Shown here one piece after another: positions 26,908-38,995 of a DNA stretch of 64,000 nt. This stretch comes from Brevipalpus yothersi. Its lineage: Eukaryota; Arthropoda; Arachnida; Trombidiformes; Tenuipalpidae. Each line of letters begins with the position of its first letter. The stretch's first letter is position 1. The stretch is taken from the NCBI GenBank assembly GCA_003956705.1, contig QZCP01000325.1, forward strand, positions 23,862 through 87,861, given 5' to 3'. Made by a program: the position numbers and the translations under genes. The notes below the pieces were generated by a model. That model saw only the letters and a list, made by a program, of their open reading frames with translations, made no database searches and had not been told where the DNA came from.

Positions 26908-26908
26908 N
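26880..26908. repeat. (CT)n microsatellite ending in an undetermined base
   Basis: CT tract of about 14 units directly followed by the only N in the window (26908), which probably marks a sequencing or assembly uncertainty at the repeat. Confidence 0.9.
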
Positions 26909-27540
26909 ATGTATGGATTCTCTCTCATGTACACGTATTCGGCCACACACATACACACATACGCACAGCAGCCACCTCCGCGCTTCGCCCGACGAGAGCC
27001 CCTTTTCGCGCCAAAATGGCCTTCTCATTGGTGTCGCTACCAGTCACAGTCTCTTGCCAAGCTCTTTGCTTGGCAAAGACTTGCACAGCAACCAACTTGA
27101 CTAGTCTAGCTTGTGTGTGTTTCCAATAGATTCAAGCAGAAAAAACTCTTTTCCCTCGCGTTTTATATTGTGGTAAATTTAAATTGATAAATGAATTATA
27201 TTAATTGATTTGTTAAATTGATGGTCAACTTTGATATTGGTGTTCGGGTGAGAGGTGATAATTTTGATGTGTGTGTTTGAAAAAAAGTATTCAAGTGGTG
27301 TGAAAATATAGTGGATTAAAAATTGGTGAAGATATATATATATATGTATATGCAGTGAAGCCCCTTCCACAAGCGTTCATCAACATATATACACACACAT
27401 ATCCCAGAATACAAGTGTGTGAGTGTGTGTTTGTGAGGTGGCGAAACAACATTTTTTGGAGGGGAAAATAATATTGGTGTGTGTGTGAGAGAGAGAGAAG
27501 TTATAGCTGAAAGGCTATACATATATATATATAAGCAATA

Positions 27541-28359
27541 ATGTCTATCAAATTTTTCAAATACACTTTGGTGATTAGCAATCTACTGTTAATTGCTTTG
27601 GTCATTTTGGGCTTAACATTAAGCTACTTGTTCATTGTACCTGATATTTTGGGCAAAACGGACTATCCATTGGGTGTGGTGACAGCAGCTTTCGCCCTGT
27701 GGGGGGTTGCTTTAACTTTATCAAGTGTGTGTTTTATCGGGATTGTGTATTCTCGATTCATATGCCTTCACTTTTCGGCTGCACTCATACTACTATTACC
27801 ATTGGCATTGGCTGTGTGGATTGTTGTGGAACAATTTCTGTTTAAGGAGAAAGTGAACGTAGTGATTGTTGCTATTTCGATTACTGCGTCAATAATTTGG
27901 TTTGTCCAAATTATTTGTGAATTATGCTTAGCTTGCTGGATATGCTGTAAGCCAGGTGTGTTCGATGAAGAGGATGGTGAAAAGGGTGGTGGAAAGGATG
28001 GTAAAAAGTGTAAATCACCTGAGTGTGGTTCGGATGAGGAGAAGGAAAAATTGGTCATCATGGGCAATGAGTCTCCGGGCAAAAATCAATTGAATGAAAA
28101 TCATGAACCAAATCCGGAGGAAGAAGATGAAGTTGAAAATGAGAGAGATTATCGTGATTCAATGCTCACAGATGCTCGTGATCGTGGACGCATAGGCCAT
28201 CATGGACTTCATGGACACGATATGGATGTTCGACCGATCGATGAGGATGCGGAAACCACTTCACCCTCCCCTGAGTCTGGACAGGGTAAGGGACCACGAA
28301 GAACGACGGAATTGCCTCTCGGAACGATTCCCGAGGAGAAACAACGTTTATTGGCGTGA
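27541..28359 (+). CDS. Unrecognised four-transmembrane protein with acidic cytoplasmic tail
   Basis: 272 residues if read without splicing; an in-frame TAA lies two codons before the ATG. Four hydrophobic helices are visible at about residues 9-31, 44-68, 74-96 and 100-127, followed by a Cys-rich CWICCKP juxtamembrane motif and a roughly 140-residue hydrophilic tail rich in Glu, Asp, Lys and Gly. It lacks the CCG motif and large loop of true tetraspanins. The stop TGA lies inside a perfect GTGAGT donor (28356-28361); splicing to an acceptor at 28727 would replace the last Ala codon and add a tail ending in DTRV (stop at 28768-28770), a class I PDZ-ligand pattern. I do not recognise the family. 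No function is assigned. Confidence 0.7.
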   Translation: MSIKFFKYTLVISNLLLIALVILGLTLSYLFIVPDILGKTDYPLGVVTAAFALWGVALTLSSVCFIGIVYSRFICLHFSAALILLLPLALAVWIVVEQFLFKEKVNVVIVAISITASIIWFVQIICELCLACWICCKPGVFDEEDGEKGGGKDGKKCKSPECGSDEEKEKLVIMGNESPGKNQLNENHEPNPEEEDEVENERDYRDSMLTDARDRGRIGHHGLHGHDMDVRPIDEDAETTSPSPESGQGKGPRRTTELPLGTIPEEKQRLLA

Positions 28360-28770
28360 GTTGAATTGAGTCAAAATGAATTGGATATTCGAGTCAATCA
28401 CAGGAATACAATTACAATTATTATTCATTCATTCATTTGCTGCCTATGCTTAACACGGCTAGGCTGAGAGAACCTTATTCTATTTCTTGCTTACTTTCTT
28501 GTTCTAGCTTCAATGTTTGTAGGGAATAAGAGAAAGAGAGACAGTGAGAATTGAGTGTCACTTATATCTTTCCCGCGGAGCCAATATCGAAAGGCTCAAT
28601 TCTCCTTATGCCAATAATGTGATTTGATCTATAGTCATTCCACTAGTTTTACTACTGATAGATCATTTGCCTTAACATTTACAATTGTATTATGTTTTTA
28701 ACTCACTTACCTTCTTTCTATTTCCAGTGTAGCGTGTCCATTGGCCACACCTGAGGATACTAGGGTCTAA
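28356..28770 (+). other. Possible alternative last intron and exon of the four-TM gene
   Basis: Intron 28356-28727 (GTGAGT to tttctatttccag), then an in-phase exon 28728-28770 coding VACPLATPEDTRV before TAA. The junction restores Ala from GC plus T. The spliced product would have 285 residues. Confidence 0.45.
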
Positions 28771-31349
28771 TGGGTTTTCAGTTGTGCACCTAACAGATAA
28801 TCTTCCTTTTGCACAGCTCAAAGTACAATTTTCAGACAGTAAATATTGAGAAACATGTATCAGCCAACGTTCTCTGAATTAGCTCAACGTTGATGGATCT
28901 CGAATTAATCTCGCTTGAATCTACTTAAACGTTATGAAATGTGTGCTAACCACGCTTCACAACCACGCAACCTTTCCAAGAAAGGGACCGCATAGAACTG
29001 TATCCAAAACTCGGTGCATATATATATATAGTGACATTGAATTTCAAGGCGATTAGCCCAAGGCATGGAAAAGTTTGCTCAACTCATGGAGCCCCAAAAG
29101 AATAAAGGATAGAAAGGGAGTGTTTTCTGTTAGCGAAGAGATTGTTTCAAATTTCAACACCATCACCACCATCATCATCATCTTCTTCATGTTCAACAAA
29201 ACATCTCGGACTCGATCAGAATCATCATTGTAACCACCGTCTTTTCATCATATACTCTCCAAGTGATCCTGACCTCTTTGATCTTTATGTTGGTCTTGAA
29301 CAAAACCAAAATCACCATCAGTTCAACATGCGAATCTCATCATCTGAGCGAAAAGATGTTGTTAAGCTCTCAACTTCTGAATACTCCGACTTGTCGTTAT
29401 GGCACACTCTCACATTTCCGCCTCTGGTTTACACTTATATTCCTCTTTTCGAAGTGTAAACTCCGTGATCATGCCACAATCATCTCCATGAATCTTTCGA
29501 TCCGTTTACAAACATTCATCCAATCAACATTTTGCCTAATTTCACCGAATTTTCTTTACGTTCTTTCTATTATCATTCGAGTTTTCTACTCAGAATCACA
29601 TCAAGTACATCTCCACATCTGAGGTCCACTCTGATATGATACGGTTAGTTGATTTCATAGTTAGATAGGAATGTAAATGCTTTCTTTGTTATGCTTCGTC
29701 CCTCATCAAGATTCAAGTTGATAGAGAAATTATGACGACTATGTTTCTTATTTCTCGCTCAATTTAAAGTGTATTTGGATGTATTTTTTGCTAAGATTCT
29801 CGCTCCCCTCCTTCATATTGTTTCTCCCTTTCACTTTCAATCTACCTCCGCTTCATTTTCAACCGACGAAACGAATTAGTGACCAATCAATATTTAATTT
29901 GATTTCTCCTTATCTATTCCTCTCACAATTTACTGAATTTATTTTACTTTTGATTGTATTATATTGATTTTCAACTTAACTTGTTCAGCATTTGATGTAA
30001 ATTGGCTTCGCAATGGTCAAAAATGATAATATGTAGCTTCCAGTCAAAACGTTTCCAGTTTTCTCTAGCAGCTTTAAAAATTTGTCAGAAATAGTGCTTC
30101 AAATTACCGAACGAACAACATCAGCTCTCAACCTGCAAAATACTCCTGAAATGTTGTCTAAAGCGCAGAAAAGTCAACCGCTCAAGTGTTAGAAGTGAAA
30201 ATCAGCTCAATTAGCAGGTTCACCCAGAAAAGTTCTGACCAAAAGCAAGTCACCTCGAATGGCCCTTCACCATCGACACCTCATCGTGAATGATAAAGGG
30301 ACTGAATATTTCCAGCATAATCAAAGCTCATGGTAAATATTCTTTCAGATACCGTATGCGAAGTCATCCAGGAAATTATATGTCTAGCAAATTAGTGAGG
30401 TTTAAGCAACGAATGAAGTCCATGGAAATCGGAAACCTTGACCAGCTCAAATTGTAAATATCCCTGCGAATTCGTCCTCACAACTCTAACGCAGGCAAGA
30501 CGAAGGATCACCAATTTTCTTTTTTGGGGATGAATCTTCGTTAATTAAAAAAATTCATCCATACCTCTTCTCTTTACTGCCCACAAGAATGATGCTACAT
30601 CATTCGTGGTGTCATCAATGATAGCGTACAAAAAATAAAAAATAAAAATCCCAATATTTAATATAATTGAATATCTTTAGTTCGAAGAGTGTGAAGAACA
30701 TTCACTTATGTTCAAATTATCGCTCGGAAAATATTTACTTCTACCAATGAAATGATTTGTTCAAACATTTCTCACATATTTTTAGTTATAGATTGGCAAA
30801 AATTTTTCGATTATAATGACACAAGAGTTGTGATTGTCTATGGAGGGAGACTATTTACTTTTGAACTCTGATGGAATGTGGACTGAATCCGATTTCCTTG
30901 TTTCGAGTAACATGCATAATGCAATCTGACCAATCAGCTCATCATCCCCTATCAAACAAGCGTATTGAAGTAGTCGAAAAATTTAGAAAATTATATGATG
31001 AGCTCATCATTTCTCATATGAATCATAGAAAAAAAAGTGCAGAATGATGATACTCTTATCAACCAGATAGCTGAGGAAATGAATTTCATTTCCCTGACCA
31101 ATTGATAGGTTCTCATCCTTCACCTTAGTTATTTACGACCAATGTCCGGTTTTTGAGTCATTTTTGTTCGCTATTTTTTCGAAAATGTGGATGCAATTCT
31201 TTCCAATAATTCAATGAAAAATAATTTGACAATCGGTCGATTTTTGAGAAAAAAAGAATTTATGAGAAAATTTTTCTTGTGCTTATTAGCATGATTTAGT
31301 GTGAATATGGGAGAAAAAAAATTGCAATTAAGTCAGTGAATTATTATAA
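28771..31349. other. Intergenic, no gene recognised
   Basis: AT-rich 2.6 kb between convergent genes. An open + frame at 29142-29459 (Pro/Ser/His-rich, 105 codons) and an overlapping frame at 29263-29622 have no motif, clear start context or splice partner, so they are not called. Confidence 0.55.
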
Positions 31350-32123
31350 CTAAAGCTTTTTACAATCGAAAAGGCCTCGATAACGGACCAGATAAGGAAT
31401 GATTTTATGCCAATTGAGGCGTGGTGTACCAGCTACTTCGCTTATTTTTATTAGGTAGCGAATGAGTAATTTTTGTTTGAAATTTCTAAGCATATTGAAA
31501 ATGGCCGATTTGTTGGCAAAGATGAATTGTAGTAAACGCTCTTGGCGAAAATTTGAAATAGGTGAACCATGGCCAGTATTCCGTAGGATCCCTGGTCAGG
31601 AAAGGTGGATGATGTTTCAATGGTTAATTTTGGGATTTTCAGATCAAATCAGATCACCAGATAGTATCTTTTAAAGGTTATCAATAATACTTACAGTAAA
31701 CCAATGACTGCATACACTTAAGTCGCTTGACAGAGATTCCAGCAAAATTTTGTTTTGTTAATCTTGCCATAACTTTTGTCCATATTACATTTCTAGAACA
31801 CGATTTTCCAGCATGAATTCGTAAAAATAGTATCAGTTTAGCCACTTCTTTGTAGCCGTCTGCTTCCTGAACATTACTCAGCGTGTAGCTGTAGAAGCAA
31901 GCTGGATCAATTTTGGCAACCTCTGAATCTCTCAGAGGATCAGAGGCAACCCACAGTGTCCACTCGGTTTGACCTATCTTTGGCCCATGCTATAAGTACA
32001 AAAAAAATCAGAATTTTTGGTTAGATAATCTTTCTCAATTCACCGTATGTCCAAGCTTATACTCACCTTAAGCCATTCAACAGGCCAAGTAAGAATTGGT
32101 AACAAAAATTTCATGATCAACAT
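31350..32123 (-). CDS. Three-exon gene, possible Rap1/Myb-like (SANT-like) protein
   Basis: Exons on the minus strand: 32123-32067, 31989-31695, 31591-31350. Introns run gtgag to cttatag and gtaagt to tgaccag; phases match and give 197 residues. An in-frame TGA eight codons before the ATG supports the start. Exons 2 and 3 are open for 98 and 79 codons but lack an internal start, so simple ORF searches miss them. The middle region has YTLSNVQEADGYKEVAK, then NVIWTKVMARLTKQNF and ISVKRLK, which resembles by eye the Myb-type helix bundle of the telomere protein Rap1 (TERF2IP: NALWKAM, LTQHSW, SLKDRYLK). The tail is basic. If the similarity is real it may bind DNA or protein; otherwise it is an orphan protein. 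Confidence 0.55.
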
Positions 32124-33738
32124 ATTGAGTGGAAAAAACTGATCTCAAGCTCATCGCATGAAGTGAAAAAAATAATCTAATAATTTCCAATGTCTACTGA
32201 GATGCTTATATATTCCCAAATGATAGCTGAAACTATGAAACTAGCTGGAAACTTAGTGCAAAAATCATCTACTCTGCACCACACCTAAGATAGATGATCT
32301 AATGAGTATCAGAGGCAAGGGTGATCAAAATTCAGGCCAAAAGGTGGATCTAGAAGAACAAAACTTACCGAGAGTGAAAACGAACTCAGACAGACGAGTT
32401 GGGGAAGATTTTGTACCAAAATTCTAATAATCAGATTGACTATCGGACTTTAAAGTGGGCCCTGGTAACATATCTGTATCATGCCTGTGTTGAAGGTTGT
32501 ATCACGCGATACTTAAATGTTTTGGTCACTCGAGCCCAAGCAGACCGATAGTTTCGAGCAGTTTCGAGTTCATATGCCTCGATTGCAAACTAGTTATGCT
32601 AACCAAGTGCAACAATTTTGTTTTTCTTGGATTAATTTTTTCATGTTTTTTCTACCGAGAATAGTCTTTAACATGACATTTGTGAATCCATAATCCATAA
32701 AAAAAATCAACCCTGTGAAGTGCTGCTGTTAACTTCTCCTCGAGAATTGGTGTGTCTCACTGGAATATTTTCCAAGCTATGCTCATGATCCCACTGTAAT
32801 ATTATGGAATAAAACTGCACCAAAGTCCATGGGTCAATCATCTTTCGAGTATCTCTTAGAACCTACTTCTTCATCACACAGCTGCTTCCGCTTCCGCATA
32901 CACATGCCGGTCCTTGGTCACAAGAACCCTCATCGATTGGTGAGAAGAGGCAATATTTTCTCTCTCTCTCTCTCTTCTCCAAATTCTTTCATGATAAGTA
33001 TTTTCAGCGAGAAGTTCATGAGCTGCCAGGAACATCCATGTGTACTGAGGAGTCATCTAACGAGCATTGTTAAGTGCTAGTTGATTAAGAAGCTCTTATC
33101 CATCGTTATGTAAACACTTACTTAACTTGCAAGTGAATATCATTGATAACAAGCTACAAAGTAATGCTAATAATAATCTAGGTTAAATGCGATTTTTTTT
33201 ATATTACAGATTTTCTCTTAACGATTAAGAATTCGGGTGCCAAGTGGCTCGCTTGCAATCAAGTGAAATAAGCAGCTTTACACCAAGAGGATGGAGAGAA
33301 GAAAGAGAGAGAGAGAGAGAAAAAATGTTGAATTTTTGATACATCAGCCTTGAAACGATTCTCGAAAAAATATTGGCTCCAACTAAATTTGCCATTCAAC
33401 ATTCAAGTATCTCGATTTTTCTTGTTCCATCACTTATTTTCCAAGACAGCTCCTCCTCCTATCTATTCCACTTCTCCTCCTCTTCTTCTGAAAATGAAGG
33501 AAAACTTATGACTCTCGTTCATAAGTTTTTTATCGAATAGTATCATGCTATTCTCTCACCTCAAACCCTTGATCGGTCATTCGTCACTGAGATCTTCACC
33601 AGTAAAGATCTATCAATTTCGTCAGTAAATTTTTATTCCTTCTCCTGTTCACTTACCTACCATTTCGAGGTAATTCTTTATTTTACAGTTATTATCATAC
33701 TTGTGTGAGTGTGTGTTAAGTTGTAACCGAGAGAAAAA
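32124..33738. other. Intergenic, no gene recognised
   Basis: A 1.6 kb divergent spacer between the Myb-like gene (minus) and the CRAL-TRIO gene (plus). Open frames at 32829-33080 and on the opposite strand have no recognisable content. A GA run lies near 33305-33321. Confidence 0.55.
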
Positions 33739-36234
33739 ATGGTTCATGGTAGTGATGAAGATCTCACTGGTTCAGTGGAAAAAGTACGTGAAATGTTTCT
33801 GAAAGAAGCCCAAGAGAATCCAAATTTTTACGACCCAATAGATGTTGATCGAGTTCGTAGCGATGATTTCACTGTTCGACGATTTGTTCAAAATCAGCAT
33901 GGAGATGTAGAAAAAGGATTCAATATGCTGATGAATGCTATGAAATGGAGAAAATCGTTCGGAGTCAATGACATTAAGTCAAGTGATTTTCCCAAAGAAT
34001 ATTTTGAAACCGGTGAAGGGCATCTCTATGTGAAGGATAAAAATGATGTCTATCTGGTATATTTGAGAGTTAAGTTACACAAAAAGATCACCGAATTGAC
34101 ACCATTGAGCCAAAAGTATCTTGTTTATCTGATTGAACATTGTGAAGCTGAGGGAAGCAAAACAGGCAAAGGGTAAGTTGATAAATCCATTAATTTTGAC
34201 TGTTAAACACTTTTTCTCACCACTTTCACTTATCAGGACATGATCTTGATCATATGTGTGTATGTCTGCTTGCTTAGAATTCAATTTATTTCGCCACTTG
34301 AGAGGGAAATCGAGTGCGTGTTTGTATGGATATGATTAGCTTAAGTGAAAACAAGATTGGGTTTAGATAGAAGATTTCGATCCTTATTTTCAATATATAT
34401 GTATGTAATCTTTTTTTTTGTTTTCTTTCTTCTTAATCTTAATGAAGAACATATTCGGTAGTAATGATCTGAATGGAGAAATCTGCATGTTACGAAATAT
34501 TTAAATCAGATAACATCGCATTTTTATACCTGGAGAATGTTCTGATTGCTATTCTTTTCATTTTTTTGTCAGCATTCGGTTCTTTACATAATCTCATTCA
34601 ATTGAAAAATTGGTAGAATTTTATTTTTCAAAGCGATGTCGAGTTGAAAATTCAACACGAACTTAGATGATAGACATATGTTAAGGATATACAAATTATC
34701 CGATTATACTATTCGATTCATTGGTAATTTCAATCGGTTTGATTCGCTTAAATTGAACGTTTTATTGGGCTCAGAGTGTCTGAATATCATGAAAACAGAG
34801 AGACTTGATATTCTAAACACTTTTAAGGTGTCAAAATAGTGATTAGCCATGACATACATAAAATTCTTGTCACAATCGAAAATTTCAATCTCTTTTATCT
34901 GCACTTCGAGAATCACTAATCTCTCTGATGGTATCTTGTATAACTCTTGCTAAAATTGATAGTATTGACATGGCTTCTCAGTTCTTCTCTCTCCCATCTT
35001 CAAAACGGAAAGTAGCAAAAAGTAATGTAAACGATTGTTTTTTCGAATGACCGATCATTTAACCAGGTAGTTAAAGCCTGCTGATCAGTATGTCCAGTTC
35101 AGCGTAACGGTAAATGAATAAATCAGTTTTCGGCAAACTCTTCCTCATACTTTTCGAATCAGCCCTGAAGGAATTCCCGCATATAAATATGCACAGTTAT
35201 ATAATGATACAAAAGCAAGAAATAAAATCAAGCCAAAAAGTATTCTGCCATTTGGAAAACTTATCATTAGTGAAAATAATTCTAGTCACTCATGGATAGC
35301 CTGAAGCATCAGTAAGCCAAGATTCATCCATTCATGATTTCTTTTTGTCAGACTATACCTTGAATGGGGTGTACAACATGATAGATGACTTTTACACACA
35401 TATAAGGGAAGCTTGCATATTTGTTTCGATTAGTAGCTGTTGTTGTAGTAGTTACAATTCAAATATTGAAATGAACAGTAAATTGCTTGAGACTTTTTCG
35501 AACACCTTTACACACACAAGCCGAGAAACCAGAACATTAACCACATTTTTCATCCTTCTCATCATGTTTAACAGCGAGTCACGTAGTCAACGATCTAGAG
35601 AAACAAGAAAAAAATGAACTTATTTTTCGAATATTATGAGTCTACAATTTTCTAGGGCTTCAGAAGAGAAAGAGAAAGGGAAAGAAAGTGATCAGTTTGA
35701 TCTCTCAAGTTCAAGGGAAGCCTTTTTCAAGGTTAATCGTAACGAGAAAAAAATTATATATACATATATATATATCAATCTGAACTTGAATTTAAAAATA
35801 CAAATTGATCTGATTCTAATAGATATGGACTTATTTGGGATTGTCTTGGTGGTACCCTGTTCAACGTTGACTTAGATCTGCTCCAATTTTTGACCACTGT
35901 TTGGACAAATTACTATCCTGGTGGATCACGTTACGTTATTTTGCATGAACTTCCGTGGATTCTTCGTGCCATTTATCGACTTGTGCAATCTTGGATTCCG
36001 GAAGAATTGAGACAACAAATCAAGTTTGCTGATCGCAATTCGATTGGAGATTATGTTGGCACTGATAATCTACCCGATTATCTTAATGGCCGATGTGAGA
36101 AGAGCTACAAAACTGCTCCATCTCAATGCAAACCGATGGTTGATCTAGTAAACAAAGAAATTATTCAACGTGATGCTTTCAAAAAATTCATGGATCATTA
36201 CAGACCATACTTGAACAAAAAATCAGCATCTTAA
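33739..36234 (+). CDS. CRAL-TRIO (Sec14-like) lipid-binding protein, MOSPD2-like
   Basis: Two exons, 33739-34172 and 35823-36234, joined in phase (GG plus A makes Gly) across a 1.65 kb intron (gtaagt to attctaatag), giving 281 residues. An in-frame TAA precedes the ATG. The N-terminal CRAL-TRIO helical region (about 20-75) has the typical DDFTVRRFVQ and MLMNAMKWRKSF; the Sec14 fold continues with YLVYLIEHCEA, IWDCLGGTLFNVDLDLLQF and YYPGGSRYVILHELPW. The closest remembered match is the CRAL-TRIO part of motile-sperm-domain protein 2 (MOSPD2). The MSP domain and C-terminal membrane anchor of MOSPD2 are absent, so this is a soluble short form. Family members bind hydrophobic ligands or phosphoinositides; the ligand here is unknown. 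Confidence 0.85.
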
Positions 36235-37621
36235 ATCACTCTCTACATAATCAACATACTTCTCTTCCTCTTTATCTGAGATTTTCTCATTCGAATATTT
36301 TCCAATACAAACTTGAAACTGTTCTAAATGCTTCATTCGGCAATCCTCTCTATCATTTAGAATTGAAAAATATTTCAGACATCATGCTCTTTGCTTTCAA
36401 TTGCTTTTTATCTAGCCAATTTGTATCAAATATCTTACCTTGGCAAGATAAAAAATTATCATAATTTTTCTGATAAAAAACCGGTATTCTTTATTCATGA
36501 TATTTCTAAACTGTATTCGATGGCGTTCGAATCAGCACGTAGATATGAAAGAATACAAGGTTACATACATGTAAGAGCCAGAGTGTTTCGCAATAATCCT
36601 TGAAAGCACCTCTGGTTCAATCGAATACATGCTAGAAGCTCAAAGTTCTCTTCCCAATCATATAGTGGTGGCAAAGTTCATGGTCATCAGTCTAGATTAT
36701 TAAAGGCGAATTGAGGGCATGATTCTCACTCTCATTATCACAGATGACTCTGAAAAGCCTCTAATATCTTGGTGTGCCGTGAATCCTGGAGGAGCTGAGT
36801 TCAGTAGATTTTTTCTGAGATAATATTTGTACAGAATTTTGGAATCAAACATGAATCTCCTGTTCCAGTAGAAGCGGATCAATCATTTGTAATTACTGGA
36901 TGATTAAAGCATTAGACCTGATCAAGGACCTCTAAGATGGTCAGATGAGCCTTCGAAATTAGAGAGCTAAATCAAATTAGGTTTCACTGAGATCTTGAGG
37001 CCATAGAGAGGTTCTAAATACATGTATTTCTAATGTTTCTGTAGTTGATAAAGTAGAAGGGAAACATTAACGATTACCTGGTAATCGAGGTAACAAAAGC
37101 ATAAAAAATGGTAGAATATGAAATCTACGTGTTAAATCATTCAATGAGACAATCTAATGAGTCTACAGAGGTAATTCCCTTGATAAATAATGCAAATGTT
37201 GTATTCATCTTTTCTTTCTAACCATGACAGAAAAATAAATTTTGTTTTCCAATGTCTTGGATAAATGTGATGGATAAAAATGATCAAGAAACCAGGAAGT
37301 TTAGCGATGAAATCAGTAGTACCAGATTGCTAAATCTAGATCAAGGATGAAATGATTAAGGTTTCAGAAAAGGTGAAGTTACTGTAAATGACCTCATAAA
37401 AAGCGTTAAAATCGTCACATTTTTACCTTTTTTTGAATTTATTAGGAAGAGAGAATTAGAGAGGAATAAGTTCAGACATCCGAGAAGCATAGAACTTTTT
37501 TTTCTCATATAAATTTAAATTCTTCTAACTATGAAAAGTCACCACAAGTCAAGTCTGTGATGAAAATTCCAGAATTTTACCAGGCGATGATGATAATAGA
37601 AGAGGCCCATTTCTGTTTCAA
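36235..37621. other. Intergenic, no gene recognised
   Basis: A 1.4 kb convergent spacer. Small frames at 36391-36603 (+) and 36700-36882 (-) lack any recognisable content. Confidence 0.55.
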
Positions 37622-38215
37622 TCATGCACCAGAGAAATCATAGGGCCACATTTCGTAGAGCCTCATCGTTGCTTGATTGCATTCCATGCTGGCGGGTAAA
37701 CTTTTGGAGTCCTCTCCTCTTGAATTCAGGTTCCTGATCACCCTTACAGGCGCGGATACAGTAACGTTGACATTTTGTGCACGAACATTTACACTGGTCA
37801 TTGCCTTCTCCAGTCCATTGCAGCATTCCCATCCGTGAAGGCCCAAAATACTTGCTAGAAACAGGAGAATAACCGTCCATAAGAGCAACAGTTGCATTAG
37901 GACACGATAAGATAGGATAAGATCAAGATAGGGCATCGCTTCCCCTCTACAACGGCAATTACAAAGACGGTCACCATCAGATGGGTCCTTGAACCATTGG
38001 TATGAACATTTTTCCCCACCAATAGATCGAATTTTGAATTTTGGTCTCCATAGAGTAGCTTCATCTGGCTTTCCAGAAACAGGAATCTCAGCACCCAAGA
38101 GAATGTTGACCAGAGGGCAGCGAGAGCTCGAATCAGAACGGTGTTCATTTGATTTGACAAGGGATCGAGCGAAAGTCGAGGCAACCAAAAACAGAAGAAT
38201 AACACAGGAATACAT
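37622..38215 (-). CDS. Unrecognised secreted or single-pass membrane protein with Cys cluster
   Basis: One open frame of 197 codons from an ATG. Residues 1-16 (MYSCVILLFLVASTFA) form a convincing signal peptide. A Cys-containing ectodomain follows, with CSYQWF and the cluster CNCRCRGEA at about residues 88-92. A hydrophobic stretch at about 100-123 (ending LLLLWTVILLFLASILG) would be a membrane helix if unspliced. That helix overlaps a good branch-point and acceptor signal (ctaatgcaac to ctgtttctag), so an intron may remove it; the available donors keep the same downstream frame. The other frame after that acceptor encodes CKCSCTKCQRYC, a Cys pattern that may be coincidence. Family unknown; exon structure uncertain. 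Confidence 0.5.
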   Translation of the reverse strand: MYSCVILLFLVASTFARSLVKSNEHRSDSSSRCPLVNILLGAEIPVSGKPDEATLWRPKFKIRSIGGEKCSYQWFKDPSDGDRLCNCRCRGEAMPYLDLILSYRVLMQLLLLWTVILLFLASILGLHGWECCNGLEKAMTSVNVRAQNVNVTVSAPVRVIRNLNSRGEDSKSLPASMECNQATMRLYEMWPYDFSGA

Positions 38216-38995
38216 TTTGTAGTTTTCAGGGTAACGAAGAACGACAGGAATGAATTAGACCGGGAGACTCAACAAAGAAATTGATAGAAAGATGATCAAG
38301 AAGGAGAATTTTCTCAACGATAATATGGAACACAATAAATGGTCTGAATGTTGGAGCATCCGCTTCTCATACCTCTGATTTAATTGCTTTAATTGTTTCA
38401 ATATCGATATTGACATACGTTTGAATGTAACCAAAGAGCAAAATCTAGTCATTAAAGAGAATTTCAATCGCTTGGAACGAAAAAATAGGACACAGTTCAT
38501 TTTCTTGTGAAAAAAGAAATTAAAAACTGAAATCATCTGATAATGCGATAGAACAACAGAGAAGACAATCAAAATGGATAATTTCGATGGAAGAAGCTCT
38601 AAGTTGCTAAGCACAATAGGAAATAGCTCAAATCACATGACATTGATCCAGATTGAGATCTACATTTTTCCAAAGACAAATTTTTATTTTCATTGAGAGA
38701 TAAAATAACCATAAAATTTGGCAATTAGACGACTATTTCGCACTTTAATGACATTTTCATCTTTGGATACATATCGGAAGGATCAAATGGGTAAAAATTT
38801 ATGCTCATTGCGTGCCTTATAAAATTTTCGGATGAGTTTCGAATCAGTCAAGATACGCTGTCATGCACACGAATAAAGCTTCTGAATAAGACGATTATTT
38901 TTTGATTCCAGTTTGTGATGTGAGTGGGGAGGATGAAGGTAGTTATCTTTAGAAAGGCGCCGCTCGAACGCTAGTATGAGGAGTAAGTGTGTGAA
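38216..38995. other. Intergenic, no gene recognised
   Basis: Spacer between the secreted-protein gene and the arrestin stop. A hydrophobic minus-strand frame at 38255-38614 lacks an ATG at its beginning and has no motif. Confidence 0.55.

Larger units (their letters stand above)
26443..27540. other. Intergenic between RPP40 and the four-TM gene
   Basis: Contains the RPP40 3' end with a polyadenylation signal (26491-26496), two CT tracts, one undetermined base, and the 5' flank and probable UTR of the next gene with several TATA-like and GT-rich runs. No further gene is supported. Confidence 0.6.

Noticed and set aside
29142..29622. Two overlapping + frames (105 and 119 codons)
   Set aside because: Pro/Ser/His-rich or hydrophobic mixture, no motif, no supported start or splice partner; likely chance frames.
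38255..38614. Hydrophobic 119-codon minus frame
   Set aside because: No ATG at its start and composition looks like random AT-rich translation.
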